Positions 10,564-19,675 are shown, counted from the first letter of the stretch. The stretch: 64,000 bases of DNA from Prorocentrum cordatum (GCA_963575745.1 CAUYUJ010019093.1:564854-628853), one strand, 5' to 3'. The notes: generated by a model not told the origin, from the letters alone. Numbers and translations: made by a program.

Positions 10564-10695
10564 ACAACACTCGTGTTCTCCGTCTCAACAAAAGGGGGTT
10601 GCTCCTGCAGGAGCTCACTGCCACAATGGCTCGCTGCGGCGGTGCCGTTCTGAAGTCTGCCGCAGCAAGCTCAGGACACCTGAGCCAGAACGGCT
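10564..10695 (-). promoter_or_regulatory. LINE 5' leader (putative internal promoter region)
   Basis: This 132-bp non-coding leader lies between the target-site duplication and the first ATG of ORF1. LINEs usually carry an internal promoter here, but I see no recognisable box, so the role is inferred from position only. Confidence 0.4.
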
Positions 10696-10711
10696 GAAGG
10701 ATGAGGAGAAG
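10696..10711. repeat. Target-site duplication, 5' side of LINE
   Basis: Second copy of GAAGGATGAGGAGAAG. It sits between the unique LINE leader (ending in a GAACGGCT motif on the plus strand) and the GGA tract that continues to about 10862. It fixes the LINE 5' end at 10695. Confidence 0.8.
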
Positions 10712-10862
10712 GAGGAGAAGGGGGGTATGGGGGGGAGGAGGAGAAGGAGGAGGAGGAGGAGGAGGAGGAAGAGGAGGAGGAGGAGGAAGGAGGAGGAGGA
10801 GGAGGAAGGAGGAGGAGAGGAAGGAGGAGGAGGAGGAGGAGGAGGTGGAGGAGGAGGAGGAG
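10712..10862 (+). repeat. GGA microsatellite, right of the LINE
   Basis: About 150 bp of GGA repeats continuing the tract interrupted by the LINE. Confidence 0.9.
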
Positions 10863-10867
10863 CCCAG

Positions 10868-11050
10868 GAGGCGAACCAACACGCAAAGGGCCAGGGAGGG
10901 CCGCCGACGTCGGCGGTCCCCCCGCTCCTCCTCCGAGGGCGGCGACGCCGGCGGCGAAGGCGTCGGCGACGGACACCCGCCTCGGCTCGTGGAGGGCGTA
11001 GCGACGTCGCTTCCCCTCGACTCGCGCTGGACCGTCCACGGTTTTTGCCC
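10868..11050 (+). repeat. Dispersed repeat U, copy 2
   Basis: Carries GGGCCAGGGAGGGCCGCC, GGCGACGCCGGCGGCGAA and CTCGACTCGCGCTGGA, matching the copies at 3925 and 11187. Confidence 0.65.
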
Positions 11051-11055
11051 TCCCC

Positions 11056-11186
11056 TCCCTTCCTCCTCCTCCTCCTCCTCCTCCTTCCTCTCCTCCCCCT
11101 CCTCCTCCTCCTCCGCCTCCTCCTCCTCCTCCTTCTGCTCCTCCTCCTCCTCCTCCCCCCCTCCTCCTTCTGCTCCTCCTCCTCTT
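11056..11186 (+). repeat. TCC microsatellite
   Basis: Pyrimidine tract opposite in strand to the GGA tract just upstream. Confidence 0.9.
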
Positions 11187-11345
11187 ACGGCGGCGACGCC
11201 GGCGGCGAAGGCGGCGGCGACGGACGCCCCCCTCTGCTCGTGTAGGGCGTAGCGACTTCTGCTGCCCCTCGACTCGCGCTGGAACGTCGAAGGGTTGCCC
11301 TGGGCTTCCCTCGAAGCCTCCTCGGAATTTGCCTCGACCTATCTG
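11187..11345 (+). repeat. Dispersed repeat U, copy 3
   Basis: GGCGGCGACGCCGGCGGCGA then CTCGACTCGCGCTGGAACGT then TTTGCCTCGACCTAT. Its end touches element N1. Confidence 0.65.
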
Positions 11346-11355
11346 GATCTACCCT

Positions 11356-11569
11356 CAGTGGGCCCCGGAAACGGCAGGGCCGTTTTTTGCACCGTTTCCG
11401 AACAAATATGGAGGCGGCAACAAAAACGGCTCCAGGATGGGAGCCCGAGATGGAACCGGCAACAAAAAAGGCGACGGGACCACAAATAAAAAACGGCGTC
11501 GGAACCGGCAACAAAAACGGCAAAACGGAACCGGGGAGAAGACGGCCCTGTCACTTCCAGGGCCCACTA
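11356..11569. mobile_element. Foldback element N1
   Basis: Left end CAGTGGGCCCCGGAAACGGC, right end complementary (GTCACTTCCAGGGCCCACTA). The interior is rich in AACAAAAACGGC and AACCGGCAACAAAAA. An ATCTACC motif lies on both sides (11347 and 11573), a possible target-site duplication. CAGTG ends are hAT-like. Confidence 0.65.
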
Positions 11570-11607
11570 AGCATCTACCTGGTTTTTTATCGAGTTGCGT
11601 CGATTTC

Positions 11608-12028
11608 CCAACGGGCCCTGGAAACGACAGGGACTTTTGTTCACCGGTTCCGTTTCGCCGTTCTTGTTGCCAGTTCCGAACCGTTTTTGTTACCTGTTCC
11701 GTCTGCGTTTTTGTCACCAATTCCTGCTCCAGTTCCAATGCTGGAGCCGTTTTTGTTGCCGTTTCTACTTGCCGTTTTCGAGCAGGGGATCGACTACATC
11801 ATTGATTCACTCCAGAATTGACCTTCTCGTCGAACCTACGACACATACGTGGAATGATCTACAAGCACTCTACGCATTTGTCATACATTCTGCGCGACAA
11901 TCAATCCTGGGGTACATTAATTATGTAGTCGATCCCCTTCTCGACGTGTTTCTGCCGCTCCCAGTTTCAAGAAAAACGCTTTTCCGGGAACGGTGACAAA
12001 ACGGCCCTGCCGCTTCTGGGGCCCACTG
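11608..12028. mobile_element. Foldback element N2, interrupted by element O
   Basis: Left arm AACGGGCCCTGGAAACGACA, right arm ending CTTCTGGGGCCCACTG, the same inverted repeat as N1 in a second copy. The interior has GCCGTTTTTGTTGCC, the complement of the N1 interior, so N1 and N2 are inverted relative to each other. Confidence 0.6.
11778..11944. mobile_element. Inverted-repeat element O nested in N2
   Basis: A 167-bp unit starting TCGAGCAGGGGATCGACTAC and ending with its complement (GTAGTCGATCCCCTTCTCGA). The inverted repeat is about 27 bp with three mismatches. The interior is AT-richer than the host element. Confidence 0.7.
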
Positions 12029-12037
12029 TAAGGCAAC

Positions 12038-12116
12038 GAGGGCCAGCGGCGCCTCCTCGCGCAGGGTGCGGATCTTCTCGTCGAGGCTGTCGAGCACCTG
12101 CCTGCCCCGCTCGCTC
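12038..12116 (-). CDS. Candidate exon abutting element N2
   Basis: Minus strand, after a TAAG|G acceptor: SERGRQVLDSLDEKIRTLRE and then EAPLAL, followed by a possible GT donor at 12037-12036. It has a helical, charged composition. The foldback element N2 ends ten bases away, so the insertion may have broken an exon here. No family recognised. Confidence 0.3.
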
Positions 12117-12236
12117 CTTAGGGGTGCGCGCCTCCACCCACAAGCAGAATCCCGATCCCTCCCCTACCTCTTTTCTCCTCCCTCCCTCTCTCCCTCCTCC
12201 CTCCCTCCCCCCTCCTCCTCATCCCTGGTCCTCGCT
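12117..12236 (+). repeat. Short CCTCC-rich spacer
   Basis: Degenerate CCCTCC pyrimidine tract with no coding content. Confidence 0.4.
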
Positions 12237-12453
12237 TGGAGGCCTCCTGGGCTGGGTCGAAGGATCGCGCCGCACCGCCAATGCATCGCCGATGCATCGG
12301 CGATGCATTGGCGATACATCTGCGACGTCGGCAATGCATCGACGCCATCGGCGTGGAGAACATCGGACTCCATATCGAGCAGCATCGCTGATGCATCGGC
12401 GATGCGGCCTGATCCTCCGACTCCATCTCGGACCCCAGCTAGGAGGCCTAGAT
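12237..12453. mobile_element. Family G element, copy 1 (GATGCATC-rich)
   Basis: Ends GGAGGCCTCCTGGGCTGGGT and, inverted, AGCTAGGAGGCCTAGATC. The interior repeats GCATCGGCGATGCATCGG and has a CGCCATCGGCGTGGAGAA block shared with 34430 and 41906. Confidence 0.6.
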
Positions 12454-12889
12454 CACTCCTTCTCCACCCCTTTCCCAACAAATCCGCCAGCCCTGTCGGC
12501 GTGCGTGAGGCGTTTTGCCGTTTCAGTCTTCGTCTTCGTCGTCGCCGTTGCCACTCTCCACCTGTCCCTGGGCCCTCCTCCTCGAGCGATCCAGTCAGAC
12601 AGAAATCGAGTGACGTTGTAATCGAGTCGAAGGGAAGCGGGGGGACCCGGGGGTGTCACCGAGGTCGTGGGGGGGGGGTCTCAGTAGTCGTGACCCCCAT
12701 GTCTTCAACCAAGACAGCCCAAGAGAGCCCCACAGAGCCGAAACAGGGTCGAACACCAATCGAGTCGAAGGGAAAGCTCTTGTCCCCTTCCCTGCCAGGA
12801 GGAGGGCCCCGGGAGGGGATCGCAGGGGGCGGTCTTGGGTGGGGTCCCAGAGGGTTCCCCAGGCTAGCAGGGCCCACCAGGACCCCTTC
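12454..12889. other. No gene recognised
   Basis: Contains two occurrences of ATCGAGTCGAAGGGAA (12617 and 12757), a short local duplication. Confidence 0.35.
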
Positions 12890-13005
12890 GAGGACTCGCG
12901 AGCGTCGTCAACGTCGCCGTCGTCGTCTTCGTCGTCCCCCTTCAGGGTCGGCGGCACCGGCCGTAAGGCCTTCGCAATACTCCCTCCCCGTCGCACCCAG
13001 AGACG
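12890..13005 (+). repeat. Dispersed repeat L, copy 1
   Basis: Shares TTCAGGGTCGGCGGCAC and GGCCGTAAGGCCTTCGCAAT with 36588-36700; GTCGTC-rich to the left in both. Confidence 0.6.
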
Positions 13006-13061
13006 TGTCGGTAGCGAGTGCCGGGCGTTTCGCCTGACACTTCCTCGCCATGTATGATCCT

Positions 13062-13510
13062 GGAGCTTGAAATCTGCAACAGTTTCACGGGTGGAGGGCT
13101 TCCGTTTATAAAATGCGGCTATCGCCCTAGCGTCGCGCACATTCGTCTCAAACGTTTGCAACAGCTCAACGGATGGAGGGGTGGCTGTTTTCAAAATGGT
13201 GCCCTCGCCTTTGCGCCGCTCACATTCGTTTCAAACGTTTGCAACAACGTCACGGACGGAGGGCGGGTCGCTTTCAAGATGTGGCTCTCGCATTACCGCC
13301 GCGCATACTCGTCGGAAAGCCTTGCAACCTTTTCAAGAATTGGAGGCGGGTGGTTTGCAAATTGTGGCAACCGCCCTTGCGCCGACCCCATTCGTCTGAA
13401 AAGTCTGCGCAATCGTTTCAAGGATCGAAGGCAGGTAGTTCCTTTTCAGAATGTGGCTCTCGCCGTAGCGCCGCGCACACTCGTTCTCAAAGTTCCCAGC
13501 AATTTCAAAG
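13062..13510 (+). repeat. Degenerate 84-bp minisatellite, five units
   Basis: Units begin near 13068, 13153, 13237, 13320 and 13404 with a TTGCAACAG...CACGG(A/G)TGGAGG core followed by TTTCAAAATG(T/G)GGC and CGCGCACATTCGT. Because the period is 28 codons, long frames stay open on the plus strand; I do not regard them as genes. Confidence 0.75.
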
Positions 13511-13669
13511 TTTCGTCAGGTCGAAGTCCCAGAAATTGCGTTCCGCCGCGACCCATTGGAGCGTCCAAAGCGGCCTCGGCGAGGAAGCCACACTCATTGG
13601 TTTTACAAGGGTTGTGGCCCACTTTGGCCTCTTGGGGTACTTGGAGCTCTCCTCTTGTTTGATCGATGG

Positions 13670-13985
13670 CCAACAAGATGGCCCGAAGAGCGTCCCTAAA
13701 GCTCCCAAGAGCGCTCCAAGAGGGCCCGAAGAGGCGCCCAGGCGGCTCCAAGAGACCTGAAAGAGGCTCCCGAGCCCCCCAAGAGGCCCCCAAAAGGCTT
13801 CAAGGGGATCCCCGAGGCACCCAAGATGCCCCCCAGACGCTCCAAGTGGCCCCCCCGAGGCACTCAAGACGCCCAAGAGCCCCCCAGGACCTCCAAGAGA
13901 CCCCCAAGACGTCCCAAGAGGCCACCAGGAAGCGTCCGAGCGATGCCCCAAGAGGCTCCGAGAGGCATACCAGAGACCTCTGGCC
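13670..13985 (+). repeat. Degenerate CCCAAGAGGC array
   Basis: Irregular 10-20 bp repeats of CCCAAGAGG/CTCCAAGAG. Similar arrays occur near 36480-36590, 45760-46270 and 46850-47040. Confidence 0.6.
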
Positions 13986-13995
13986 CTGTTGCTCG

Positions 13996-14110
13996 CGCTC
14001 CTCCTCCTGCTCCTTCTTCCTTCTACTCCTCTTCCTTCTCCTCCTCTTCCTCCTTCTCCTCCTCCTCCTCCTTCTCCTCCGTCTCCTCCTCGTCCTCCTC
14101 CTCCTCCTCA
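13996..14110 (+). repeat. TCC microsatellite
   Basis: CTCCTC tract ending at an ATCATCAT run. Confidence 0.9.
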
Positions 14111-15062
14111 TCATCATATGCCTATCCCCGCTCCCTCATCCATCCATCCAGCCTCCTTCTCCTCCTCCCCCCTCCCTCGCACGGTTCGGCCGTCCAGCTC
14201 TTTGCTCCCGCGCTTCCCTGATCACCTCAACTCGCCTGGACATCGTTTCTGGATGGGCTGGTGGGGATACTTTTTAGTCAGCAGCCGCAGGCGAAAGCGC
14301 AAACGGCGAGTCGAGTCAGAGCGGGCCGCGCAAAGACGAATTACCTAAAGCGGCGGGGCCTCGGGCGTCACCACGGCGGGCGGAACCGGCGGGCGGGGGT
14401 GCAAGCTGCAGCTGCCAGGGGCTGAACCAGGACAGGCGCAAATTGGCCAACCAGGGCGCTGGTGGGGATACGCGTAGCGTCTAGAATTCCATTTTGGTGA
14501 CCCATGAAGAGGGAACTCGGAGGGAGGGTGTATTGCTACACAGTTGATGCGTCTTGGGTTTATGCTGATCCATCCTCCTCCTGATCCTCCTCTATACCTC
14601 TCCTCCCTCCTGTGCATCCTTTCTTCGCCTGCCTCCTGTTTCTCCGCCGTAGTGCTGATGTTGCGTCCTTCTTCCTCACGCGTGCCCCTCTTCCTCCTCC
14701 CCATAATCGTCGTTCTCCCTCTTTGTGCAACACCCCCGTTCTTACTCAGGATCCATCTCATTATCTCCATCCTCCACCTCATCTTCCCTGAATCCTTCTC
14801 CATCCCACGTTCCGTCTGCTCCTCCTCCTTCCCTCTCCTCCTCTCTGCTCCCCCTCTCTCATTCTCCTTTAATGCGTATCTCCTCTAGTGTACCCCACTC
14901 ATGCACTCCACCTTCAGCGCCTTACATCCCTTTTACCCCCCCCTTCCCCTCCCTCCAACTCCCTGCCCACTCCATCCACCGAGCCCCGCCAGCAGGTGTC
15001 CTTCCAACATTTGAATGCAGACGCAGCGCTAGACAGCCAACTATGACAACTCTAGCGAGCCG
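14111..15062. other. Pyrimidine-rich non-coding DNA
   Basis: CT-rich from about 14570 to 14990. A GGCTGGTGGGGATA motif recurs at 14257 and 14458 and again at 47049. No gene recognised. Confidence 0.4.
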
Positions 15063-15660
15063 ATCACCATCACCATCACCATCACCATCACCATCATCAT
15101 CATCATCATCATCAGCATCATCAGCAGCATCATCATCATCAGCATCATCAGCATCACCATCATCATCAACGTCATCATCATCAGCATCATCAGCATCATC
15201 AGCGTCATCATCGTCATCATCATCAGCATCATCATCGTCATCATCGCCATCACCAGCATGAGTACCATCATCATTGCCACCATCAGCATCATCATCATCA
15301 TCATCATCATCATCGTCATCAGCATGGTCATCAACATCCTCCTCATCATCATCACCACCACCATCAACATCACAATCATCATCGCCATCAACATCACCAT
15401 CGCAATCATCATCGTAGTCATCATCACAATCACCGGCAGCATGATCATCATTGACAGCAACAGCAACAGCATTATCACCACCGGCATCATCAACATCATC
15501 ATCACCATCACGCGCATGCTCATCATGAACAGCATCAAACATCATCATCGCCATCGCCATCACCATCGCCATCACAATCATCATCATCATCATCACCATC
15601 ACCATCATCAGCATGATCGCCGTCATCTTCAGCATTTATCAGCATCACCATCATCATCAC
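15063..15660 (+). repeat. CAT/ATC microsatellite, about 600 bp
   Basis: ATC/CAT triplets with CAG, CGT and CAC variants. Open on all frames; the Asp- or Met-rich translations are artefacts. Confidence 0.95.
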
Positions 15661-15877
15661 CCTCATCACCGTCGTCATCAAGAACACACCCGCCAGTCAA
15701 CCTCGACTTCCTCGTGCTCCAGGCGGAACTGCACCAATCTGCCCGCAACTGCGGACCAGACCAACCGCTCGAGATTCGGAGCCCCAAGGTGATTTGACAA
15801 AAGATCGGATGACGGCCCATCCGCTGATCTGCAAGGCTCCTGCGATCGCGTGGCGCGTGGCCGCAAGCGGGAGACAC

Positions 15878-16040
15878 GGGAGCGACGAAAACAAACAGGT
15901 CTTACGCGAGATGCTGAAGCTGCCTTAGGAGGCGGCTTACGCAGGCCGCCAACGCGGCACGCTACAAGAAAAGAACAAGGGTGCAAGCTTACGCGCGACC
16001 TTATGCTGGCAGCTTGCGCGCGAATGCCCTCGCAATAAAA
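15878..16040 (+). repeat. Dispersed repeat K, copy 1
   Basis: CTTACGCGAGATG, GGCCGCCAACGCGGCACGCT and GCAGCTTGCGCGC blocks occur in the same order at 24446-24592. About 150 bp. Confidence 0.6.
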
Positions 16041-16289
16041 CCCGTCGTTACGGCTACACGCAGGAGTGACCCTGGGTAGGAGAGACCTTTGGTGCGTGGC
16101 TTTTGGGGGGCCGCGGGGGGCCAAACCCAGGCGCGCAAGACGCCAATTACTGGCGCATCTCTCGTTCGGTGATCGGGGGATCTCATTGGGCCCGCACTAG
16201 AAAGGTCACTCCGACGAATGGTCACTCCTGTGCTGCGTCGCTCACGAGAGGAGCACGAAGGTCCGGGGTTGCTGAAGGTGCCCCTGGCC

Positions 16290-16481
16290 GTAAGTCGGGC
16301 GTGTCCCCTTACATGGGGATTTTCGACGAAAAATAAAAAATACACCAAAAATGCCCCAAAGAGGCCAAGACATACTCAAAAAAATAGTCCCCGGACTATT
16401 TTTGTACTATTTTTTGACTATTTTGGGGTATCTTTTATTTCTCGTCGAAAATCCCCCTGTAGGGGGACAGGCCAGACTCAA
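16290..16481 (+). mobile_element. Family C inverted-repeat element, copy 3
   Basis: Termini GTCGGGCGTGTCCCC and GGGGGACAGGCCAGAC. A perfect 8-bp flanking direct repeat CCCTGGCC (16282-16289 and 16482-16489) marks the insertion. The left junction reads CC|GTAAGT, a good 5' splice-site match. Interior arms (TTTTCGACGAAAAAT and TTTCTCGTCGAAAATC) extend the foldback. Confidence 0.88.
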
Positions 16482-16619
16482 CCCTGGCCCAAGGTGCCCC
16501 CGGCTCTTCGCTCCATGTTGGAGCCCCTGGGCCCCCCTGGGCCTCGCGAGGGGGTGCTCTCTGGAGGCCGCGGGGCGCTCCTGGGACCTCCGGGGGGCAC
16601 CCTGTGGACCAGGAGCGCT

Positions 16620-16795
16620 CCAATGAAGGGGCCCTGGGACACACAAACAAATACACACAAATAAAAGAATTCCCCATAGTTTCGCATATCTTCTGTGCTT
16701 TTGTCTTCCCCCCCACTGCCCATATGTTCCCCTACTTTCCTTGGGATCGGCGATTCATTGTATCTGTGTGCTTTTTCCCCTCCTGATCCTGGCAG
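16620..16795 (+). mobile_element. Family B dispersed element, copy 2
   Basis: TGAAGGGGCCCTGGGACACA start, CTTCCCCCCCACTGCCCAT centre, GGGATCGGCGATTCATTG and TCTGTGTGC end, colinear with copies at 2022, 23692 and 34824. Confidence 0.65.
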
Positions 16796-16849
16796 CACCC
16801 GAGGAGGGGGGCCAGAGAAGGGCGCGGAGGGCGGGAGCGGCCGCCGGCT

Positions 16850-17195
16850 CTCGGGGACGTCCTCCTACACTGCGGACTCTGGACGAACAAAAAAAGACAC
16901 CTGGAAAAGATGCCCAGAGGCAAAGATCAGCAGATCGCCCCCATACTTGACGAACGAACAACACACACCCATACCCATAGGGGGAACGTTGAGAGGAGGA
17001 CTGGCTATGGGTATGGGTGCGGGTTGTCGGATCCTGGGGGGCGCTGCCTTTCGAGCGGGGACCCCCATCCGACAACACGCACCCATAGCACGCTCCGTCC
17101 CACCCATGGATATGGGTGCGTGTTGTTCGTTTGTCAATACTGGCTATCTTGTTGACCATTTTGGGCGATTCCTCCTGTAGAGGAAGATTCGGGCG
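16850..17195 (+). mobile_element. Family C element, copy 4, carrying an inserted double hairpin
   Basis: Outer ends CCTCCTACACTGCGGAC then GGACGAACAAA, and TTCCTCCTGTAGAGGAAG, resemble C termini but are diverged. The middle 16943-17140 is a separate foldback. Confidence 0.5.
16943..17140. repeat. Four-arm palindrome (double or nested hairpin)
   Basis: Arm 1 (16943-16980) and arm 4 (17104-17140) are complementary over about 38 bp around GAACAACAC(A/G)CACCCATA. Arm 2 (17005-17030) and arm 3 (17067-17088) form an inner stem of the same core. Each arm can pair with either neighbour. Confidence 0.8.
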
Positions 17196-17493
17196 TTGGC
17201 AGAGCTGGGCTTAGTGGAACCTGGTTTAATGATGTGTACTGGGGGACGCCCCCCCCCCCGCCCCGTTCCACTAATCGGCCAGAACTGCCGTCGCCCGAAA
17301 AAACACCAGCGATCGGCAAACCTGGTTTAGAAATTCTGGCCAGTTTAGGGGCTGCGGGGCCCTACCACTAACCGGGTCCCCTTACCTGAGGTCCTGGCCA
17401 TACCCGCGAAACATGCCCGACCCGACGGAACCCTGGCGGCCGCCCCCGCCCCGCCGGCCGAGCAGGGCCGCGCGGGTGCCCAGGCCTTTGGAC
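17196..17493. other. Spacer, no gene recognised
   Basis: GAACCTGGTTTA (17217) and AAACCTGGTTTAGAAATTCT (17318) plus two GGCCAGAA motifs suggest a further degenerate foldback. Confidence 0.35.
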
Positions 17494-17848
17494 GCCCGAA
17501 ATGGGTACGGAAAGAATGGGTAAAGGGCCCACCAGTAGTTCCTGCTCATTCCGAACAGGACTCGCTGTCGGTGTCGCCGCGGCCCGTCTACTTGAGACAG
17601 AAGGCCGCTGTTGGCTTGGGACAACATTTGTTGCTGAGCATTGTACCCATTCTTTCCGTACAGTCAAAGACCCTTAACAAGGACGCGCGACTTTGCTCAC
17701 GGTACCCTTGCGTCCTTGCTCTTCTTTGCCCTTGCGTCCTTGAGGTTTTCGTCGTCCGCCGCCCCAAAAATCCCAACTTCGGCGTCCAAGGGTCTCGCGT
17801 CCTTCCCGCGCGCCCTCATTAGGGTTTCTGACTGTACCCGTTTCGGGC
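17494..17848 (-). mobile_element. Family D inverted-repeat element, split by element I1
   Basis: Left end GCCCGAAATGGGTACGGAAA continuing through GAATGGGTA; the right end is the complement, but it is cut after TTTCCGTAC by element I1 and resumes as CCCGTTTCGGGC (17837-17848). A second near-full copy lies at 39779-39945 in the opposite orientation and a partial one at 38045-38135. No coding capacity. Confidence 0.82.
17662..17833. mobile_element. Family I inverted-repeat element, copy 1, nested in D
   Basis: 172 bp, starts AGTCAAAGACC and ends TTTCTGACT. The target duplication GTAC flanks it (17658-17661 and 17834-17837), and removing the insert plus one GTAC restores the host inverted repeat. 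A copy with cleaner termini is at 41395-41565. Confidence 0.85.
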
Positions 17849-18225
17849 GGCCAGGCCGACCGCGCGGGCGCCGCCGCCCGCCGCCCCGAGGGCCCCGAGG
17901 GCCCTGCGGGAGCGCCCGCCTGGCCAGGGCGCGCCGCGGCGCACCAGAGCCCGCCCGCGCGGGCGGCGCCGCGGCGGCGGACGCGGGCAGCCGCGCGGCG
18001 CGCCGCCGCGGCGCCGACGTGGCCGCCCGGGCTCCCCGTCGGGCGACGAGGGCGACGAGGGCGACGTCCGCATCCGCAGGGTCGCCGTCCCGCGGCGCGC
18101 TTGCTCCCGCGGGGCCGGCCTCTCCTCGCGAGCCACTCTCTGGCGCCCCCCGGGCCCAGCCGCGGGGGCAACCCAGAGCGAAGCACTTCCCGCCGTCGCG
18201 TCCTCCCGACGCGAGCAAGCCTGGG
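17849..18225. other. Very GC-rich DNA, no gene recognised
   Basis: Composition is near saturation in G and C; frames on both strands are Arg/Ala/Pro-rich. Confidence 0.4.
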
Positions 18226-18252
18226 TCTCTCTCTCTCTCTCTCTTTTTCTTT
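18222..18252 (+). repeat. CT dinucleotide tract
   Basis: About nine CT units followed by T-rich sequence. Confidence 0.85.
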
Positions 18253-18275
18253 CTTGAACCGTTCGTCCCTCATGT

Positions 18276-18461
18276 GTATCGTTTCACCGATCCCCATCCC
18301 CAGCGGCGTGGCCTGGGCCCCACTGGCCGATTTAACCCCCCTAGATGGGGAGATAGGTTGTTCCCTTCGGAATTCGAGGGGTGTATCCCCAACGGGGGGG
18401 GTAATTTGGAGGGGGTCTCGAAGGGGATGGGGATGGGGATGGGGATCGGATAAACGATAAC
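18276..18461. mobile_element. Inverted-repeat element R
   Basis: A 186-bp unit starting GTATCGTTTCACCGATCCCC and ending GGGGATCGGATAAACGATAAC, imperfectly complementary over about 26 bp. The right arm includes repeated GGGGAT. Single copy here. Confidence 0.6.
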
Positions 18462-18486
18462 TGTCCTAAGACCAGCCGGGGCCGCC

Positions 18487-18606
18487 TGACTGAGGCCCAC
18501 GCTCATCCTCCAGCTCCTGCAGTTCCCGCTCGAGCGCGATGCGCCGGGAGCGGTCCGCCTGCCAGGCCGCGTGCGTTTTTTCGGCCAGGCCCGAGGCCAG
18601 GGAACT
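18487..18606 (-). CDS. Candidate exon, coiled-coil-like, unknown
   Basis: Minus strand frame SLASGLAEKTHAAWQADRSR followed by RIALERELQELEDERGPQSG. The heptad-like Leu/Glu pattern contrasts with neighbouring low-complexity DNA. Splice sites are not clear. Unidentified. Confidence 0.3.
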
Positions 18607-19139
18607 GGTCGGCCACGCGCAGAGGGTATGGGCGGAGAGGGGACGGCTTTTTAAAGGAGGCTGCGTTTTACAAAGCGCCTACCTCACGTCTGCAGGTACG
18701 GCCTCCGCGTGGGGGACTGGAGGAATGGGGGAGGAGGGGAGAAGAACGGAGTGCCAGGCAAGAAGAAGGGGGTGGGCGCGGAAGAGTGGGAGTTAAAGCG
18801 GAGGGAGGGAAAAGGCAAGAGGAGTGGAAAAGAAGCTGAGGGAGGGAATGGGAGGAATGATGGGAAAATCCGAAACTGGTGCAGAGAAAGGAGGGAAGGA
18901 AGGATGACATGATGACATGGACAGGGATGACAGGGATGTGCGGGGGGGAGAGCGACGATGAAGGAGGGAGACTACGGACTGGTAAGAACCCAACTGACGG
19001 GAGAACAAGGAGGGGTGATGAGGACCATGGGCGGGGAGGAGGAGGGATGATCGAGGAGGACGACGACGATGGGAGGAGGAGAAGGAGGAGGAGAAGGAGG
19101 AGACTGACTGACTGACTCATCTGCATCGATATCCATTCG
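18607..19139. other. Purine-rich DNA with GGA and GACT runs
   Basis: GA-rich from about 18720 to 19100, with a short GACTGACTGACT run at 19103. No gene recognised. Confidence 0.45.
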
Positions 19140-19675
19140 CTCCTCAAAAGAGCTACTCTAGGGGTACCGCAGAGCCTGGTGTTTGCACTCCAGGGGGCCT
19201 TAAATAGTGTGGGAGCGCTAGGCCAGACGCCGCTGCCATTGCGCGCGCAGCGCTAGCAGTGGCGTCTAGGCGCGGGGGCGCTTACTAAACTTGGTTGCGA
19301 GAGTTCTCTCTTCGCTGGATTCGCAGTCTGAGCTCCTCCAACCTATCCTCCCAGGGTCGACGACTGAGCGAGCGAAGGTAGGCGAGGGAGGGAGGCTCCG
19401 AGCCCGACCGAGGAGAAGGAGGAGGAGGAGGAGGAGGAGGACACCGACGACGACAAGGGAGGAGGGCAGCGAAGCAGGGCAGCAGCACGGGCCCCCCTGC
19501 TCCAGGGGCTCTGCCTCCCGACGGGCCCGCTGGAACCGCCGCCGCCGCCGCCGGAATCCGCCGCCGCAGCCACGGCCGCCGCCGACGCGGCAGCCGCAGG
19601 CGGTCGCAGCCGAGGCCACCGCAGCCGCCGCCGCGCGTCGTCGTCGGTCGCGCGCGCGCGCAGGGAGCCCCTCGA
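19140..19675. other. GC-rich spacer with hairpin potential
   Basis: CCAGACGCCGCTGC (19223) faces GCAGTGGCGTCTAGG (19255), a potential stem. From 19530 a GCC-rich stretch runs into the next GGA tract. No gene recognised. Confidence 0.4.

Larger units (their letters stand above)
4480..10695 (-). mobile_element. Full-length LINE (non-LTR retrotransposon), two ORFs, flanked by 16-bp TSD
   Basis: A 6.2 kb unit on the minus strand made of a 132-bp 5' leader, ORF1 (9379-10563), ORF2 (4558-9398) and a 78-bp 3' tail ending in an AAG/CTT run. The identical 16-mer GAAGGATGAGGAGAAG lies just outside both ends (4464-4479 and 10696-10711), as expected of a target-site duplication made by target-primed reverse transcription. 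The sequence outside both duplications is the same kind of plus-strand GGA tract, so the element split one pre-existing microsatellite. ORF2 has an apurinic-type endonuclease domain, reverse transcriptase and RNase H, so this is a LINE rather than an LTR element. The domains and duplication are visible in the sequence; the clade assignment (dinoflagellate RT elements) is inferred. ORF2 carries two lesions, so this copy is probably not autonomous now unless they are assembly errors. Confidence 0.9.

Noticed and set aside
7455-10565. A single 1,036-codon frame starting upstream of ORF1
   Set aside because: Its first about 390 codons are the shadow of ORF1 in another frame; the coding part starts at the ATG at 9398.
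15041-15635. Asp-rich or Met-rich acidic protein over the CAT tract
   Set aside because: Pure translation of a triplet microsatellite.
14480-17170. Relict spliced-leader sequences (CCATTTTGG-like strings near 14489 and 17155)
   Set aside because: The match does not extend into the conserved dinoflagellate leader (GGCTCAAG missing).
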